NCBI RefSeq assembly: GCF_000378425.1
Contig: NZ_KB899835.1
Span: forward strand, 1-58,121
DNA length: 58,121 nucleotides
Direction of reading: 5' to 3'
Origin: Cohnella laeviribosi DSM 21336
GTDB lineage: Bacteria > Bacillota > Bacilli > Paenibacillales > Paenibacillaceae
Part shown: one piece after another, positions 36,278 to 45,287 of the stretch
Layout: each line of letters begins with the position of its first letter
Numbering within the stretch: the first letter of the stretch is position 1
Program-made: the position numbers and the translations under genes
Notes under the pieces: generated by a model
What the model was told of the DNA's origin: nothing
Database searches by the model: none
What the model saw: the letters and a program-made list of their open reading frames with translations, nothing else

Positions 36278-37102
36278 TTGGCGCTTGACAGCCAAAAGAT
36301 CATTTACGCCTGCTCGGATGCGATAGGGGAAACGGCGGAGGCCGTGGCGAAAGCGACCGTCCGCCAATTCGCCACCGAGCGCGTCAAGATCAAGCGTTAC
36401 GGCAACATCAAGCATGAAGACGAGGTCAAGACACTCATTCGCGAAGCGTCCCGGACGGGCGGTTTTATCGTTTATACGCTTGTGCAGCCCGAACTGCGGG
36501 AGACGATGCGCGAGGAAGCGATCCGTTCGGGCGTGAAAGCGATCGATGTCATGGGACCGATGATGCAGGCCTTTATCGATACGTTTAACGATTCTCCCAA
36601 ATACCAGCCCGGTCTCCTTCACGAGATGGACGACCACTATTACCGCAAAATCGAGGCGGTCGAATTCGCCGTCCGTTACGACGACGGAAAAGACGTTCGC
36701 GGCTTGCTTCAGGCGCAGGTCGTGTTGGTGGGCGTCTCCCGCACCTCCAAGACGCCGCTCAGCATTTACCTCGCCCACAAAGGGATCAAAACCGCCAACT
36801 ATCCGATCACCCCGGAAGTGAAGCCGCCGGAGGAATTGTTTCAACCTGCGGACAGGCTGATCGTCGGCCTGACGATGAATCCCGACCGCCTGCTCAAAAT
36901 CCGCACGGAGCGGCTGCGCGCGCTCGGACTGCCCGTTCACGCCCATTATGCGTCGCGCGAGCGGATCGAGCGGGAGCTGGAATTTGCCGATCGGATCATG
37001 CGCCGTCTGAATTGCCCGGTCATCGATGTGACCGAAAGGGCGATCGAAGAGACGGCCGGCCTGATTATCGAGCGGTTGACCAATAACGATTTCGGGGGGT
37101 AA
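36278..37102 (+). CDS. yqfL: PPDK/PEP-synthase regulatory protein (YqfL, DUF299)
   Basis: Bifunctional kinase/pyrophosphorylase of the PDRP family that switches pyruvate,phosphate dikinase or PEP synthase by ADP-dependent threonine phosphorylation. IYACSDAIGETAE at the N-terminus, the P-loop-like GVSRTSKTPLSIYLA near residue 150, KTANYPITPE and GLTMNPDRL are family signatures. TTG 36278 has good spacing to GGGGGA; an ATG at 36272 is nearly in contact with it. It lies between ccpN and glpX, so its job is probably to set pyruvate-PEP flux together with CcpN. Confidence 0.88.
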   Translation: MALDSQKIIYACSDAIGETAEAVAKATVRQFATERVKIKRYGNIKHEDEVKTLIREASRTGGFIVYTLVQPELRETMREEAIRSGVKAIDVMGPMMQAFIDTFNDSPKYQPGLLHEMDDHYYRKIEAVEFAVRYDDGKDVRGLLQAQVVLVGVSRTSKTPLSIYLAHKGIKTANYPITPEVKPPEELFQPADRLIVGLTMNPDRLLKIRTERLRALGLPVHAHYASRERIERELEFADRIMRRLNCPVIDVTERAIEETAGLIIERLTNNDFGG

Positions 37103-37104
37103 GC

Positions 37105-38082
37105 ATGGAAAGGGAGCTGGCACTGGAAATCGTGCGCGTGACGGAAGCGGCCGCGCTCGCGTCCGCGCCGTGGATGGGACGGGGCGACAAGAACGGGGCC
37201 GACGGGGCGGCAACGGCCGCCATGCGCGCCATGTTCGACACGGTGTCCATTCGCGGGACCGTCGTCATCGGCGAAGGCGAAATGGACGAAGCGCCGATGC
37301 TGTATATCGGAGAGGAAGTCGGCAGCATGAACGGGCCCGAGGTGGACGTGGCGGTCGACCCGCTGGAGGGCACGGAGATTGTCGCGAAGGGCCTGAACAA
37401 CGCCATGTCCGTTATCGCGATCGCCAACAAGGGCAATCTGCTGCACGCTCCGGACATGTATATGGAGAAGCTCGCCGTCGGACCCGAACTTGTCGGCAAG
37501 CTGAGCTTGCTTGACCCAATCGAGACGACGCTTGAGAAGGCAGCGGAAGCGCTGAACAAAAAGATGTCCGAGCTGACGGTCATGATCTTGGACCGGCCCC
37601 GCCACGAATCGCTCGTCAAAGCGCTGCGCAAGGCCGGACTCCGCATCAAATTCCTGTCCGACGGGGATGTGGCCGGCGCGATGGCCCCCGCGTTTCCGGA
37701 AGCGGGCATCGATCTGTACGTCGGGTCGGGAGGAGCGCCCGAAGGGGTTCTTGCCGCCGCCGCGCTCAAATGCCTGGGAGGCGAGTTGCAGGGCAGGCTG
37801 ATGCCCGCCGGCGCCCAGGAATACGAACGCTGCATTCGGATGGGCATTTCCAACCCGTATCAGATCTTGACCATGGAAGATATGGTCGGCAACGACGACG
37901 TGATTTTCGCCGCTACCGGCGTTACGCCGGGGGAATTTCTCGGGGGCGTCCGCTACATTTCCGGCGAAAGGGCGGAGACGTTCTCGATTGTCATGCGCGC
38001 CAAGACGAGAACGATCCGCTTCATCCGGTCGCTGCATTATTTGCCGAACAAGCCGTTTTTGACCGCGCTGCCCGAAGCGTAA
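37105..38082 (+). CDS. glpX: Fructose-1,6-bisphosphatase, class II
   Basis: A 325-residue GlpX-type phosphatase of gluconeogenesis. Metal and substrate sites: GRGDKNGADGAAT near residue 25, IGEGEMDEAPMLYIGE near 55, DPLEGTE near 88 and YVGSGGAPEGVLAAAALKCLGGE near 212. The ATG comes 2 bp after the yqfL stop and the Shine-Dalgarno GGGGGG lies inside yqfL, so translation is coupled. It is unusual to see glpX directly in the ccpN operon. A large terminator follows. Confidence 0.95.
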   Translation: MERELALEIVRVTEAAALASAPWMGRGDKNGADGAATAAMRAMFDTVSIRGTVVIGEGEMDEAPMLYIGEEVGSMNGPEVDVAVDPLEGTEIVAKGLNNAMSVIAIANKGNLLHAPDMYMEKLAVGPELVGKLSLLDPIETTLEKAAEALNKKMSELTVMILDRPRHESLVKALRKAGLRIKFLSDGDVAGAMAPAFPEAGIDLYVGSGGAPEGVLAAAALKCLGGELQGRLMPAGAQEYERCIRMGISNPYQILTMEDMVGNDDVIFAATGVTPGEFLGGVRYISGERAETFSIVMRAKTRTIRFIRSLHYLPNKPFLTALPEA

Positions 38083-38129
38083 AGCGTGACGGGACTTCGA
38101 TTCCGCAAAGCGCCGAACGGGCGCTGAAC

Positions 38130-38191
38130 AACTAGCCAAAAGGCTGCCTCTTAGGTCCGCGAGACCTGATGAGGCAGCCTTTTGGCTAGTT
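38130..38191. terminator. Bidirectional terminator between glpX and the response regulator
   Basis: A perfect 21-bp stem (left arm 38130-38150 beginning AACTAGCCAAAAGG, right arm 38171-38191) with an inner AGGTC/GACCT stem. Both strands end in T-rich sequence. The right arm covers the last two codons and the stop of the minus-strand response regulator. Confidence 0.9.
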
Positions 38192-38869
38192 TTCAAACTT
38201 ATAACCGACACCCCATACCGTTTTAATATGCTGCGGTTCCTTCGGATTGACTTCCAGTTTTTTGCGCAGATTCGTAATGTGCACGTCCATCGCGCGCTCA
38301 TTGACGAACGAATCGATCCCGCGGACGGCATTGAGCAATTCTTCCCTGCTGAAGACCCGTCCGGGGTTCTGCGTGAACAGCTTCATCATCTCGTACTCGG
38401 AAAAAGTGGTTTCGATCGGCTTGCCGTTGAGCACGATCGTTCTCCGGTCGATATCCAGCGTAATGCGATGCTTGGGCTTGTCCGCCGTTCCCGGCTGCTG
38501 GTAAGAGGAGGACATGCGCCTTAGCACCGCCTGGATGCGCACCTTCAGCTCCTGCATGCTGTAGGGCTTGCACAGGTAATCGTCCGCGCCCGCGCTAATC
38601 GCCTGAATACGGTCGGCAACGGCGCTGCGCATCGAAGTCACGATGATGGGAAGCTTCGACCGCTCGCGGAAAGCGGAACAGAGGCTGGCCCCTTCGGCGT
38701 CCGGCAGCATCAGGTCGAGGATCAGAACGTCCGGTTCGAACCGCCGCAAGGCGTCAAAGCCTTCGCCGGCGCTTTCGACGCGTTCCACTTCGAATTTTTC
38801 TTCCGCCAAATACAACGTTAACATCTCTCCGATGATCGGGTCATCTTCAACGACCAAAATCTTCGTCAA
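38186..38869 (-). CDS. OmpR-family response regulator
   Basis: A 227-residue two-component regulator. Receiver domain with acidic pocket VVEDD, phospho-acceptor aspartate in LILDLMLPD near residue 53 and lysine in LCKPYS near 101; winged-helix DNA-binding domain from about 130 (TTFSEYEMMKLF, AMDVHITNLRKKLE, IKTVWGVGYKFEN). It lies 19 bp downstream of the hybrid kinase and is probably co-transcribed with it. Targets unknown. Confidence 0.93.
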   Translation of the reverse strand: MTKILVVEDDPIIGEMLTLYLAEEKFEVERVESAGEGFDALRRFEPDVLILDLMLPDAEGASLCSAFRERSKLPIIVTSMRSAVADRIQAISAGADDYLCKPYSMQELKVRIQAVLRRMSSSYQQPGTADKPKHRITLDIDRRTIVLNGKPIETTFSEYEMMKLFTQNPGRVFSREELLNAVRGIDSFVNERAMDVHITNLRKKLEVNPKEPQHIKTVWGVGYKFEN

Positions 38870-38888
38870 CGGAAATCTCCACCTAATC

Positions 38889-41453
38889 TTAATTGTTAGC
38901 TAAGCTAATACTTTTCTCAAACTTTGAAATAGAGTAAAATACCACTTGCAGGCGCTCCTCAAGCTCGCGGACATACGCCGCCAAATCCGCCCGTTCGTCC
39001 GCTTCCTTCAGCGCCGTCTCCAAACGGGTGGCCGCTTCGTACACTTCGGTCGCGGACAGGTGGCTGGAAGAGCCGCGCAGCGTATGGAGCCGTTGAGCCG
39101 CCATTTTAAAGTTTCCCGTTTCGATGTCTACTGCCAAGGTGTCTGTAATGTTAACGTAATTGTCCCTGAATTTACGAAGAAGATGCAGATATACATCCTC
39201 TCTGCCGTCAAGACGGGAGAGCGCTGTCCGGATATCCAATCCTTCCAGCGGCGGGATGGAAGAAGAGGAAACCGCGCCGCGCGCGTCTTGTTCCTGCCTG
39301 CCCGGGCCGAGCCAGCGGGACAGCACGGCCCGCAGCTGCCGGGTCTCGACCGGCTTGATCAGGACGTCCTGCGCCCCCGCGTTCAGGCAATCCTGATGCT
39401 GCTCCTTCGTCGTATCCGCGGTCAGCATCACGATGGGAACCGAATCCAGACCCGGCTTGCGGCGAATGAGCCGGACGGCCGTCAGCCCGTCCATCTCGGG
39501 CATATGTAAGTCCATGACGATGAGATCGAAACGATGCCCGCGCAAAATATGCAGCGCTTCCAGACCGCTGCTGGCGACAACGACATGGCAGCCCAATCGC
39601 TCCATCATTTTGGATGCGACCGTTTGGCTGATTTCGTGATCGTCCACCAGCAGCACGCGGGACAAGGGGAGCGGTTCGTTAACCGCGTTGCGCTGCGGGA
39701 GGGCCGGCGCTTCATGCGGCCGGGATTCGGGCGCGATTAGTTGCCGCAGCGTGCGATGGAGGGTGCGCCGGTCCGCGGGCTTGATCAGAACGGCGTCCGG
39801 CTTGGACGCGTCGTCCAGCTTCTGCAGCGCTTGCTGTCCGTACAGGGTCGTATAGGCGGCGACGAGGATACCGCGCTCGCGGCATAACGTTCGGCACGCG
39901 GTCCAAGCGCCGGGCCTTCGCATCTCGTCCGACTCCATGTCCAGAATCAGCACATCGTACCGCGAGTTCCGGGTCGCGGCCAAGGCCGCTGCAAGCGAAG
40001 CCGCGCCATCGGCCGCCGCGCAAAGCGGGGCGAGGTCCGCCAGCAGACGTTCCCTTGCCGCGGAATGGTCCTCGACGACAAGGACTCGGCAAGGCAGCCG
40101 GGGCAGGGGCGCGGAAGAAGTCCGGTCCGTCTTGAGCCGAAGCCGAAAGCGAAATTCCGTGCCGACGCCGGGCGCGCTCGTTGCTTCCAGGCGGCTTCCC
40201 ATCAATTCCACGATCGATTTGGCAATGGCAAGACCAAGACCCGTGCCGCCGTATTTGCGGCCGATGGAACTGTCGGATTGTTCGAACGGCTCGAACATCC
40301 GGGCCATCTGTTGTTCCGTCATTCCGATTCCCGTATCGCGAACCGTAAAGACGATCCCTGTTTCGGTTTCCTTATTTTCCTCCAGTGCGATGGAAAATTC
40401 GATTTCTCCCCGCTCGGTAAACTTGACGGCATTGCCGAGCAAATTCAGCAGCACCTGCTCAAGGCGCCCCGGGTCGCCAATCAAAGTGGCGGGGATGTCC
40501 GGGTCCACGGAAACGAGCAGGTCCACCGGCTTGCAGCCAAGCAGCACGCGGACCGTGTCGTTCATTCGCCGAACGAGTTCCTCGAGGCTGAAAGGCGTGC
40601 GTTCCAAAGCCAATTTGCCCGCTTCCAGCTTGGAAAAGTCGAGCAAATCGTTCAGCATCCTGAGCAAGTGCCGGGAAGAGGCGTCGATCTGGTCCAAGTA
40701 TTCCCGGTGCGTATCGGACAGCTCCGAACGATCGATCAGATTCGCAAGTCCGATGACGGCATGCAGCGGCGTCCGCAGCTCGTGGCCCACTTTGGCGAGC
40801 CATTCGATTTTGGCGCGCGCCGAACGTTCAACCTGCCGCTCGTCCGTCCTCTCGGAAGATATGCTGCGCCGATCCGAAAGATCGCTTGCGATCGCACCGA
40901 AGCAACCGGTTCCGTCCCGAACGGAAACCCGATGCGCCAGCGTCATCGATACCGGTACCCGCCGGCCGTCGGCATCGAGAAGCTCAAGCTCGTCCGTCCA
41001 AAGTCCCGATTGCCGGGCCTCCTGCATGCCGCGCCGCAGCGCTTCGCCATGTTCCCCGGGCAAAAAACGGTGGATAAACAATTGTTCTTCGGTCTTGTCG
41101 TCAACCCCCAACATTCGCTTTCCGGCTGAATTGAGCGACAAAATCAGCCCGTCATAGCGAATCTCGGCGATCAGATTCCGCGACGAATCCGCATAATTCG
41201 ACAATTGCGCCACAGAGGAATGGTAATAGCGAACCGCCGTGTCCAGTTGGTCCAGCTTTCTTATGAAGAAGCGGCCGAGAAAAAGAGCGAACCCGATATA
41301 GACCGGAAGCATCGCGACGATCATGGCGAGCAGTCCGTACCAGGAGTACATCTTCCAACCGATACGCCCCAATTCCACACCGACGGCAAGTAAAAACAGG
41401 GAGGACAGCGGAACGAGAACCGCCATCATTGTAATGCGAATCGACCGCATCAT
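38889..41453 (-). CDS. Hybrid sensor histidine kinase with two receivers and HPt
   Basis: An 854-residue membrane phosphorelay protein. In order: two membrane spans (about 8-27 and 39-60, with almost no extracellular loop), PAS-like domain (95-195), HisKA with His224 in KVGHELRTPLHAV, HATPase (GGTGLGLAIAKSIVE), a diverged receiver (LILDMES), a canonical receiver (DDHEISQTVAS, DLHMPEMDG, IKPVE) and a C-terminal HPt domain with histidine in RLHTLRGSSSHLSA. The tiny loop suggests sensing within the membrane or cytoplasm. ATG 41453 after GGGGGAT is preferred. The response regulator follows. Confidence 0.92.
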   Translation of the reverse strand: MMRSIRITMMAVLVPLSSLFLLAVGVELGRIGWKMYSWYGLLAMIVAMLPVYIGFALFLGRFFIRKLDQLDTAVRYYHSSVAQLSNYADSSRNLIAEIRYDGLILSLNSAGKRMLGVDDKTEEQLFIHRFLPGEHGEALRRGMQEARQSGLWTDELELLDADGRRVPVSMTLAHRVSVRDGTGCFGAIASDLSDRRSISSERTDERQVERSARAKIEWLAKVGHELRTPLHAVIGLANLIDRSELSDTHREYLDQIDASSRHLLRMLNDLLDFSKLEAGKLALERTPFSLEELVRRMNDTVRVLLGCKPVDLLVSVDPDIPATLIGDPGRLEQVLLNLLGNAVKFTERGEIEFSIALEENKETETGIVFTVRDTGIGMTEQQMARMFEPFEQSDSSIGRKYGGTGLGLAIAKSIVELMGSRLEATSAPGVGTEFRFRLRLKTDRTSSAPLPRLPCRVLVVEDHSAARERLLADLAPLCAAADGAASLAAALAATRNSRYDVLILDMESDEMRRPGAWTACRTLCRERGILVAAYTTLYGQQALQKLDDASKPDAVLIKPADRRTLHRTLRQLIAPESRPHEAPALPQRNAVNEPLPLSRVLLVDDHEISQTVASKMMERLGCHVVVASSGLEALHILRGHRFDLIVMDLHMPEMDGLTAVRLIRRKPGLDSVPIVMLTADTTKEQHQDCLNAGAQDVLIKPVETRQLRAVLSRWLGPGRQEQDARGAVSSSSIPPLEGLDIRTALSRLDGREDVYLHLLRKFRDNYVNITDTLAVDIETGNFKMAAQRLHTLRGSSSHLSATEVYEAATRLETALKEADERADLAAYVRELEERLQVVFYSISKFEKSISLANN

Positions 41454-41705
41454 GCAAATCCCCCGCAAGAAGTATGAGAGAATCTAATATTTGTCAAACA
41501 ACATTTAGGTAACAAATTTAATGCTTTGCCGTTATGATAAAACAGCATAAGCTTTACGACAGATATCGACAAGACCTTAATCGGATGGAAAGGCTGGGTT
41601 CTGCAGCAGCCTGTCCGCGAAGCCGCCGCTCCGGAATGCGCCGGAATCAGGGAGGCCGGACGGGAACCGAAACATTTTATCATGATGAAATGGGGAATCG
41701 TTCTG

Positions 41706-42002
41706 ATGTACTCAAGCTCGATCGTTACGGACGGAATGCACAAATCAACCGCTTATCTGAACCCGATTTTTTTGTCGTTCGCCCGAAATCACAAGCTGAC
41801 GCCGCGCGAGACGCAGGTGATGAAGGTGCTGGTCACCGAAGGCATGCGCAACGACGAAATCGCCGCGTTTCTACATATTTCGCCGAAAACGTTGAAAAAC
41901 CATCTGGCCTGCATGATGAAAAAAACGCGAACCAGCTCGTCGAGGGAGCTTCAAGCGAAATTTTTCAACTATGCGATGCAGACGCTGATTACGACCGCAT
42001 AA
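41706..42002 (+). CDS. Small LuxR-type HTH protein, about 98 residues
   Basis: The protein is a single LuxR/GerE DNA-binding domain with a short N-terminal tail and no receiver. HKLTPRETQVMKVLVTEGMRNDEIAAFLHISPKTLKNHL carries the helix-turn-helix. Starts are uncertain: ATG 41706 is chosen (GGGGA 9 bp upstream), and ATG 41682 is possible. It is divergent from the hybrid kinase across an AT-rich gap, so it may regulate or be regulated with it. GerE-like single-domain regulators act in sporulation, but nothing here shows that role. Confidence 0.7.
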   Translation: MYSSSIVTDGMHKSTAYLNPIFLSFARNHKLTPRETQVMKVLVTEGMRNDEIAAFLHISPKTLKNHLACMMKKTRTSSSRELQAKFFNYAMQTLITTA

Positions 42003-42329
42003 AGGCTGTTCGTCCGGCTGTTCCGATCCGCGTTTCAACACCCATCCGCGATATCGTGCGCGACCTGGCCGCGCTTTCACCGTTCCCGTCCGCATTCTCT
42101 TGCGTTTCCCGTCTCTCGAACGAGCGCCTTGCTTCCGACACCGAAAATTGAAACAACCGTCAGGCCTTTCTCGCTACGCGGCGCCTTTCGCGTTTTTTTC
42201 GAAGGAGCCGGCTTTGCGCGCGCCCGCCTTTCGTCTGCCTTTCGCCCGCCTTGGTCTGCCATAGTCCGTCCAACGAGCGGCCGGCCCGTTTGTGCTATAA
42301 TGGGTGGGAAGAAAGGAGATCGAGGCCAG
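42003..42329. other. Gap between the LuxR-type gene and gluQ
   Basis: No convincing gene. Frames here are arginine- and proline-rich and lack ribosome binding sites. An extended -10 TGCTATAAT lies at 42293-42301, just before the gluQ Shine-Dalgarno GAAAGGAGA, and is the likely gluQ promoter. Confidence 0.5.
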
Positions 42330-43310
42330 TTGATCGCACGACGTCAACCGCCGAGAGGGCGGTTTGCGCCGACGCCTTCCGGACATTTGCATCTGGGCAA
42401 CGCGGCGACCGCGCTGCTCGCCTGGCTGCAAATCCGATCGGCGGGCGGCACGTTTATTCTGCGAATGGAAGATTTGGACACGCCCCGCTGCAAGCCGGAA
42501 TATTCGGCGGCCATTCCGGACGACCTGCGCTGGCTCGGGTTGGATTGGGACGAAGGACCGGACAAGGACGGCCCGTGCGGCCCGTATGCGCAAAGCAAGC
42601 GAACCGCGCTTTATGAACGCGCGCTTGACCGGCTGCGGGAAGACGGGAAGCTGTATCCGTGCTACTGCAGCCGGGCCGATCTGCTCTCGGCGGCCAGCGC
42701 GCCGCACGGCGTTGCGTCCGAGGGCGGTGCGTATCCGGGAACGTGCCGGAGGCTGAGTCCCGAAGAGCGGCGGGAGCGGGAGCGCCGCAAGATGCCGTCG
42801 CTGCGGTTCGCCATGCCGGAACGGGAATTTCGCTTTTCGGACGGCGTGGCCGGTCCGCAGTCGTTTCCGCCCGGCGCGGGAGGCGACTTTGTCGTCAAGC
42901 GGGCGGACGGGATCTTCGGCTATCAGCTTGCGGTCGTGGTAGACGATATCGCGATGGGGATTACCGACGTATTCCGGGGCTGGGATTTGCTCGATTCGAC
43001 GCCGAGGCAGCTTGCGCTTTATTCGGCGCTTTCCGCCGGCCCGCCGCGTTTTGCGCACGGTCCGCTGCTGCTCGGCCCCGACGGCAGCCGGCTGTCCAAG
43101 CGCCACGGCGCGGTCACGCTCGCCGCGCTGCGGGAACAGGGCGTAAAGCCGGAGCGGCTTGTCGGCCTGCTGGCTTGGCTTACGGGAGCCGCGGAACGCC
43201 CCGACCCGGTGCGGCCGCGCGAGCTTGCGGATGCTTTCTCTTTGAAGCGCATTCCACGCGAAGCGGTAAGGCTGCCCGACAATTGGCGGCAAATGCTGGA
43301 CGGGGCTTAA
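42330..43310 (+). CDS. gluQ: Glutamyl-Q tRNA(Asp) synthetase
   Basis: A truncated glutamyl-tRNA synthetase paralogue that glutamylates queuosine in tRNA-Asp. It holds the HIGH-like motif PSGHLHLGN near residue 17, a zinc site with CYC and YPGTC, GYQLAVVVDD, and the KMSKS-like RLSKRHGA near residue 249; at 326 residues it lacks the anticodon-binding domain of full GluRS. The TTG at 42330 is about 10 bp after AAAGGAG; the frame is open further upstream, but an ATG at 42300 lies inside the -10 box. First of three tightly spaced genes. Confidence 0.9.
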   Translation: MIARRQPPRGRFAPTPSGHLHLGNAATALLAWLQIRSAGGTFILRMEDLDTPRCKPEYSAAIPDDLRWLGLDWDEGPDKDGPCGPYAQSKRTALYERALDRLREDGKLYPCYCSRADLLSAASAPHGVASEGGAYPGTCRRLSPEERRERERRKMPSLRFAMPEREFRFSDGVAGPQSFPPGAGGDFVVKRADGIFGYQLAVVVDDIAMGITDVFRGWDLLDSTPRQLALYSALSAGPPRFAHGPLLLGPDGSRLSKRHGAVTLAALREQGVKPERLVGLLAWLTGAAERPDPVRPRELADAFSLKRIPREAVRLPDNWRQMLDGA

Positions 43311-43340
43311 CGGACCTTGAAGGAGAGGCGGCGCTTGAAC

Positions 43341-43964
43341 ATGGAGGACTGGAACCACCCGAGGCTGGCGCGGCAGCTTGCGTTTCTCGCCGAGATCGAC
43401 AAGGCGAAGACCGTGCTGCGGCGCACGCTGCTGCTGGACGGGAGCAGGCGGGAGAACGACGCCGAGCATTCCTGGCATATCGCCGTCATGGCCGCCGTGC
43501 TGCTGGAACATGCGGGAGAGCCGAAGCCGGACCTGCTTCGGGTATTGAAGATGCTGCTCGTTCACGATCTGGTGGAGATCGACGCGGGCGACACGTTCGC
43601 ATACGACTCCCAAGGCTTAAGCGGCAAGGCGGCGAAGGAGGCGGCGGCAGCCGACCGCATCTTCGGGCTGCTGCCCGGCGATCAGGCGGCGGCGTTCCGC
43701 GGGCTCTGGCAGGAATTCGAGGACGGAGCGACGCCCGAGGCCAAGTACGCGGCCGCGCTTGACCGGCTTCAGCCGGTGGTGCACAATTACTTTACCCGGG
43801 GCCACAGTTGGCAGAAATACGGAATCAAGCGCTCGCAGGTGCTGAAGCGGCTTTATCCGATCCGGGAGGTGTCCGACACGCTGTGGGCATTCGCCCTGGA
43901 ACTGCTGCAGCGGGCGGTCGACCGGGGATATCTCGCCGACGATTCGGCGACGGAGGGGGAGTAA
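43341..43964 (+). CDS. HD-domain hydrolase (YfbR/HDDC2-like 5'-nucleotidase)
   Basis: A 207-residue HD-domain phosphohydrolase. H...HD...D pattern: RENDAEHSWHIAVMAA near residue 38, LLVHDLVEIDAGDTF near 77, and a distal aspartate. It resembles the HDDC2/YfbR group that dephosphorylates deoxynucleoside 5'-monophosphates. ATG 43341 is used; TTG 43335 is equally possible relative to AAGGAGAGG. It lies between gluQ and a GNAT gene with gaps of 30 and 3 bp. Confidence 0.85.
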   Translation: MEDWNHPRLARQLAFLAEIDKAKTVLRRTLLLDGSRRENDAEHSWHIAVMAAVLLEHAGEPKPDLLRVLKMLLVHDLVEIDAGDTFAYDSQGLSGKAAKEAAAADRIFGLLPGDQAAAFRGLWQEFEDGATPEAKYAAALDRLQPVVHNYFTRGHSWQKYGIKRSQVLKRLYPIREVSDTLWAFALELLQRAVDRGYLADDSATEGE

Positions 43965-43967
43965 GCG

Positions 43968-44516
43968 ATGCCGCATTTGATCGGGCGGAAGGTCATGCTT
44001 CGGGAGTACCGCCAGGAGGATCTCGTTCCGATCCGCAGATGGGTCAACAATCCGGAGGTCGTAAGATATCTGTCGGACATTTTTCTTTTTCCGCATACAC
44101 TTGAAGACACCCAGGCCTATCTGCAGTCCAAGATGGAACCCCGGGAGGACAACCGCGGATTCGTCATCGCCGACGCCGCAACGGAGCTGTTCATCGGACA
44201 GATCAACCTGGACTTTATCGATTGGAAAAACCGGTACGGCAAAGTCGGCATCGTCATCGGCTCGCCCGAGCATTTCGGAAAAGGGTACGGAACGGAAGCG
44301 ATGCGGCTTCTGATCGATTTTGCCTTCGACGAGCTGAACCTGAACCGTCTGGAGCTGGACGTGTTCGATTTCAACGAGCGGGCCCGCCGCTGCTACGCGG
44401 CCTGCGGCTTCAAGGAGGAAGGTCGGCTCAGGCAGCGCCAGTTCAAAAACGGGCGTTACGCCGACGTGATTCTGATGGGGCTGCTCAAATCCGAGCGGAT
44501 CGACTGGAAAAACTGA
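43968..44516 (+). CDS. GNAT acetyltransferase (RimJ/RimL-like)
   Basis: A 182-residue acetyl-CoA-dependent N-acyltransferase of the Acetyltransf_3 type. N-terminal [22 protein letters not shown], the acetyl-CoA loop [18 protein letters not shown] near residue 104, then [25 protein letters not shown]. Targets may be ribosomal proteins, polyamines or an antibiotic; not decidable. It starts 3 bp after the HD gene, so it is translationally linked. Confidence 0.88.
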   Translation: MPHLIGRKVMLREYRQEDLVPIRRWVNNPEVVRYLSDIFLFPHTLEDTQAYLQSKMEPREDNRGFVIADAATELFIGQINLDFIDWKNRYGKVGIVIGSPEHFGKGYGTEAMRLLIDFAFDELNLNRLELDVFDFNERARRCYAACGFKEEGRLRQRQFKNGRYADVILMGLLKSERIDWKN

Positions 44517-44523
44517 AACGGAT

Positions 44524-44553
44524 TTGTCATCCGATTCCTTTATTTGGTATGAT
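44524..44553 (+). promoter_or_regulatory. Promoter of the thioredoxin-fold gene
   Basis: TTGTCA (44524-44529), 18 bp, TATGAT (44548-44553). It lies in the gap after the GNAT gene. Confidence 0.55.
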
Positions 44554-44569
44554 TCAATTGCAGATTCGA

Positions 44570-44601
44570 TTGACAGAGTCGAAATCTAGCATTTCTGTCA
44601 A
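44570..44601 (+). promoter_or_regulatory. Inverted repeat just before the Shine-Dalgarno
   Basis: TTGACAGA (44570-44577) and TCTGTCAA (44594-44601) form a perfect 8-bp dyad spaced by 16 bp. It overlaps the start of AAGGAGGAG. It may be an operator or an RNA hairpin that hides the ribosome binding site. Confidence 0.4.
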
Positions 44602-44614
44602 GGAGGAGACGAGC

Positions 44615-45196
44615 ATGGCTTTCACGCTTCAGTTGGGGGAATCCGCCGTCGATTTCCGCTTGCCCGCAACAGACGGCAAAACCTATTCGCTGCAGGATTT
44701 TGCCGACGCCAAAGGCTTGGTCGTGTTCTTTACCTGCAATCATTGTCCGTTCGTGCTGGGATCGAACGAAGTGACCCGCCGGACCGCGGAAAAATACGCC
44801 GCTCACGGCATTCGTTTCGTCGGCATCAACTCCAACAGCGAGCGCACGAAGCCGGACGATTCGTTTGAGCATATGGTGAAAATGATGGAGGAGCAAAAGT
44901 TCCCCTGGGTGTACCTCCGGGACGAAAGCCAGGATGTCGCCAGAGCGTACGGGGCGCTGCGGACTCCGCATTTCTACGTGTTCGACGAGAACCGCAAGCT
45001 GATCTATACCGGCCGCGGAGTGGACAATCCGCGCGATGTCAGCAAGATGACCGTCAACGATCTGGACAATGCGCTGGCCGAATTCGTTCAGGGCAAGCCG
45101 ATCTCCGTGCCCCTGACGAACCCGATCGGCTGCAACGTAAAATGGGACGGCCAGGACGAGCACTGGATGCCCGCCGAAGCCTGCGATTTGGTCTGA
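44615..45196 (+). CDS. Thioredoxin-fold protein, AhpC/TSA-redoxin type with CxxC
   Basis: A 193-residue cytoplasmic thiol-disulfide protein of the AhpC/redoxin superfamily. [17 protein letters not shown] near residue 38 holds a CNHC redox pair; [21 protein letters not shown] and [26 protein letters not shown] are typical of the thioredoxin-like PA2378/YneN group often seen in soil bacteria. The C-terminal GCNVKW adds a conserved cysteine. It may reduce peroxides or protein disulfides. ATG 45 bp after the dyad's first arm, behind AAGGAGGAG. Confidence 0.85.
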   Translation: MAFTLQLGESAVDFRLPATDGKTYSLQDFADAKGLVVFFTCNHCPFVLGSNEVTRRTAEKYAAHGIRFVGINSNSERTKPDDSFEHMVKMMEEQKFPWVYLRDESQDVARAYGALRTPHFYVFDENRKLIYTGRGVDNPRDVSKMTVNDLDNALAEFVQGKPISVPLTNPIGCNVKWDGQDEHWMPAEACDLV

Positions 45197-45287
45197 CCCG
45201 CGGCTCGAAGGCGTCGCGGCGCATGGCCCTGCCAAGCGTCTTTGCAAAAGAGTAGATTCGAAGACGGAAAAATGGGAGATTCATAGA

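Noticed and set aside
41534..42151. A 205-codon plus-strand frame overlapping the LuxR-type gene
   Set aside because: It has no recognisable domain, while the overlapping frame has a clear LuxR HTH with conserved spacing.
42077..42262. A 61-residue basic minus-strand frame upstream of gluQ
   Set aside because: No Shine-Dalgarno before its ATG and a low-complexity basic composition. Kept out, though a small DNA-binding peptide cannot be excluded.
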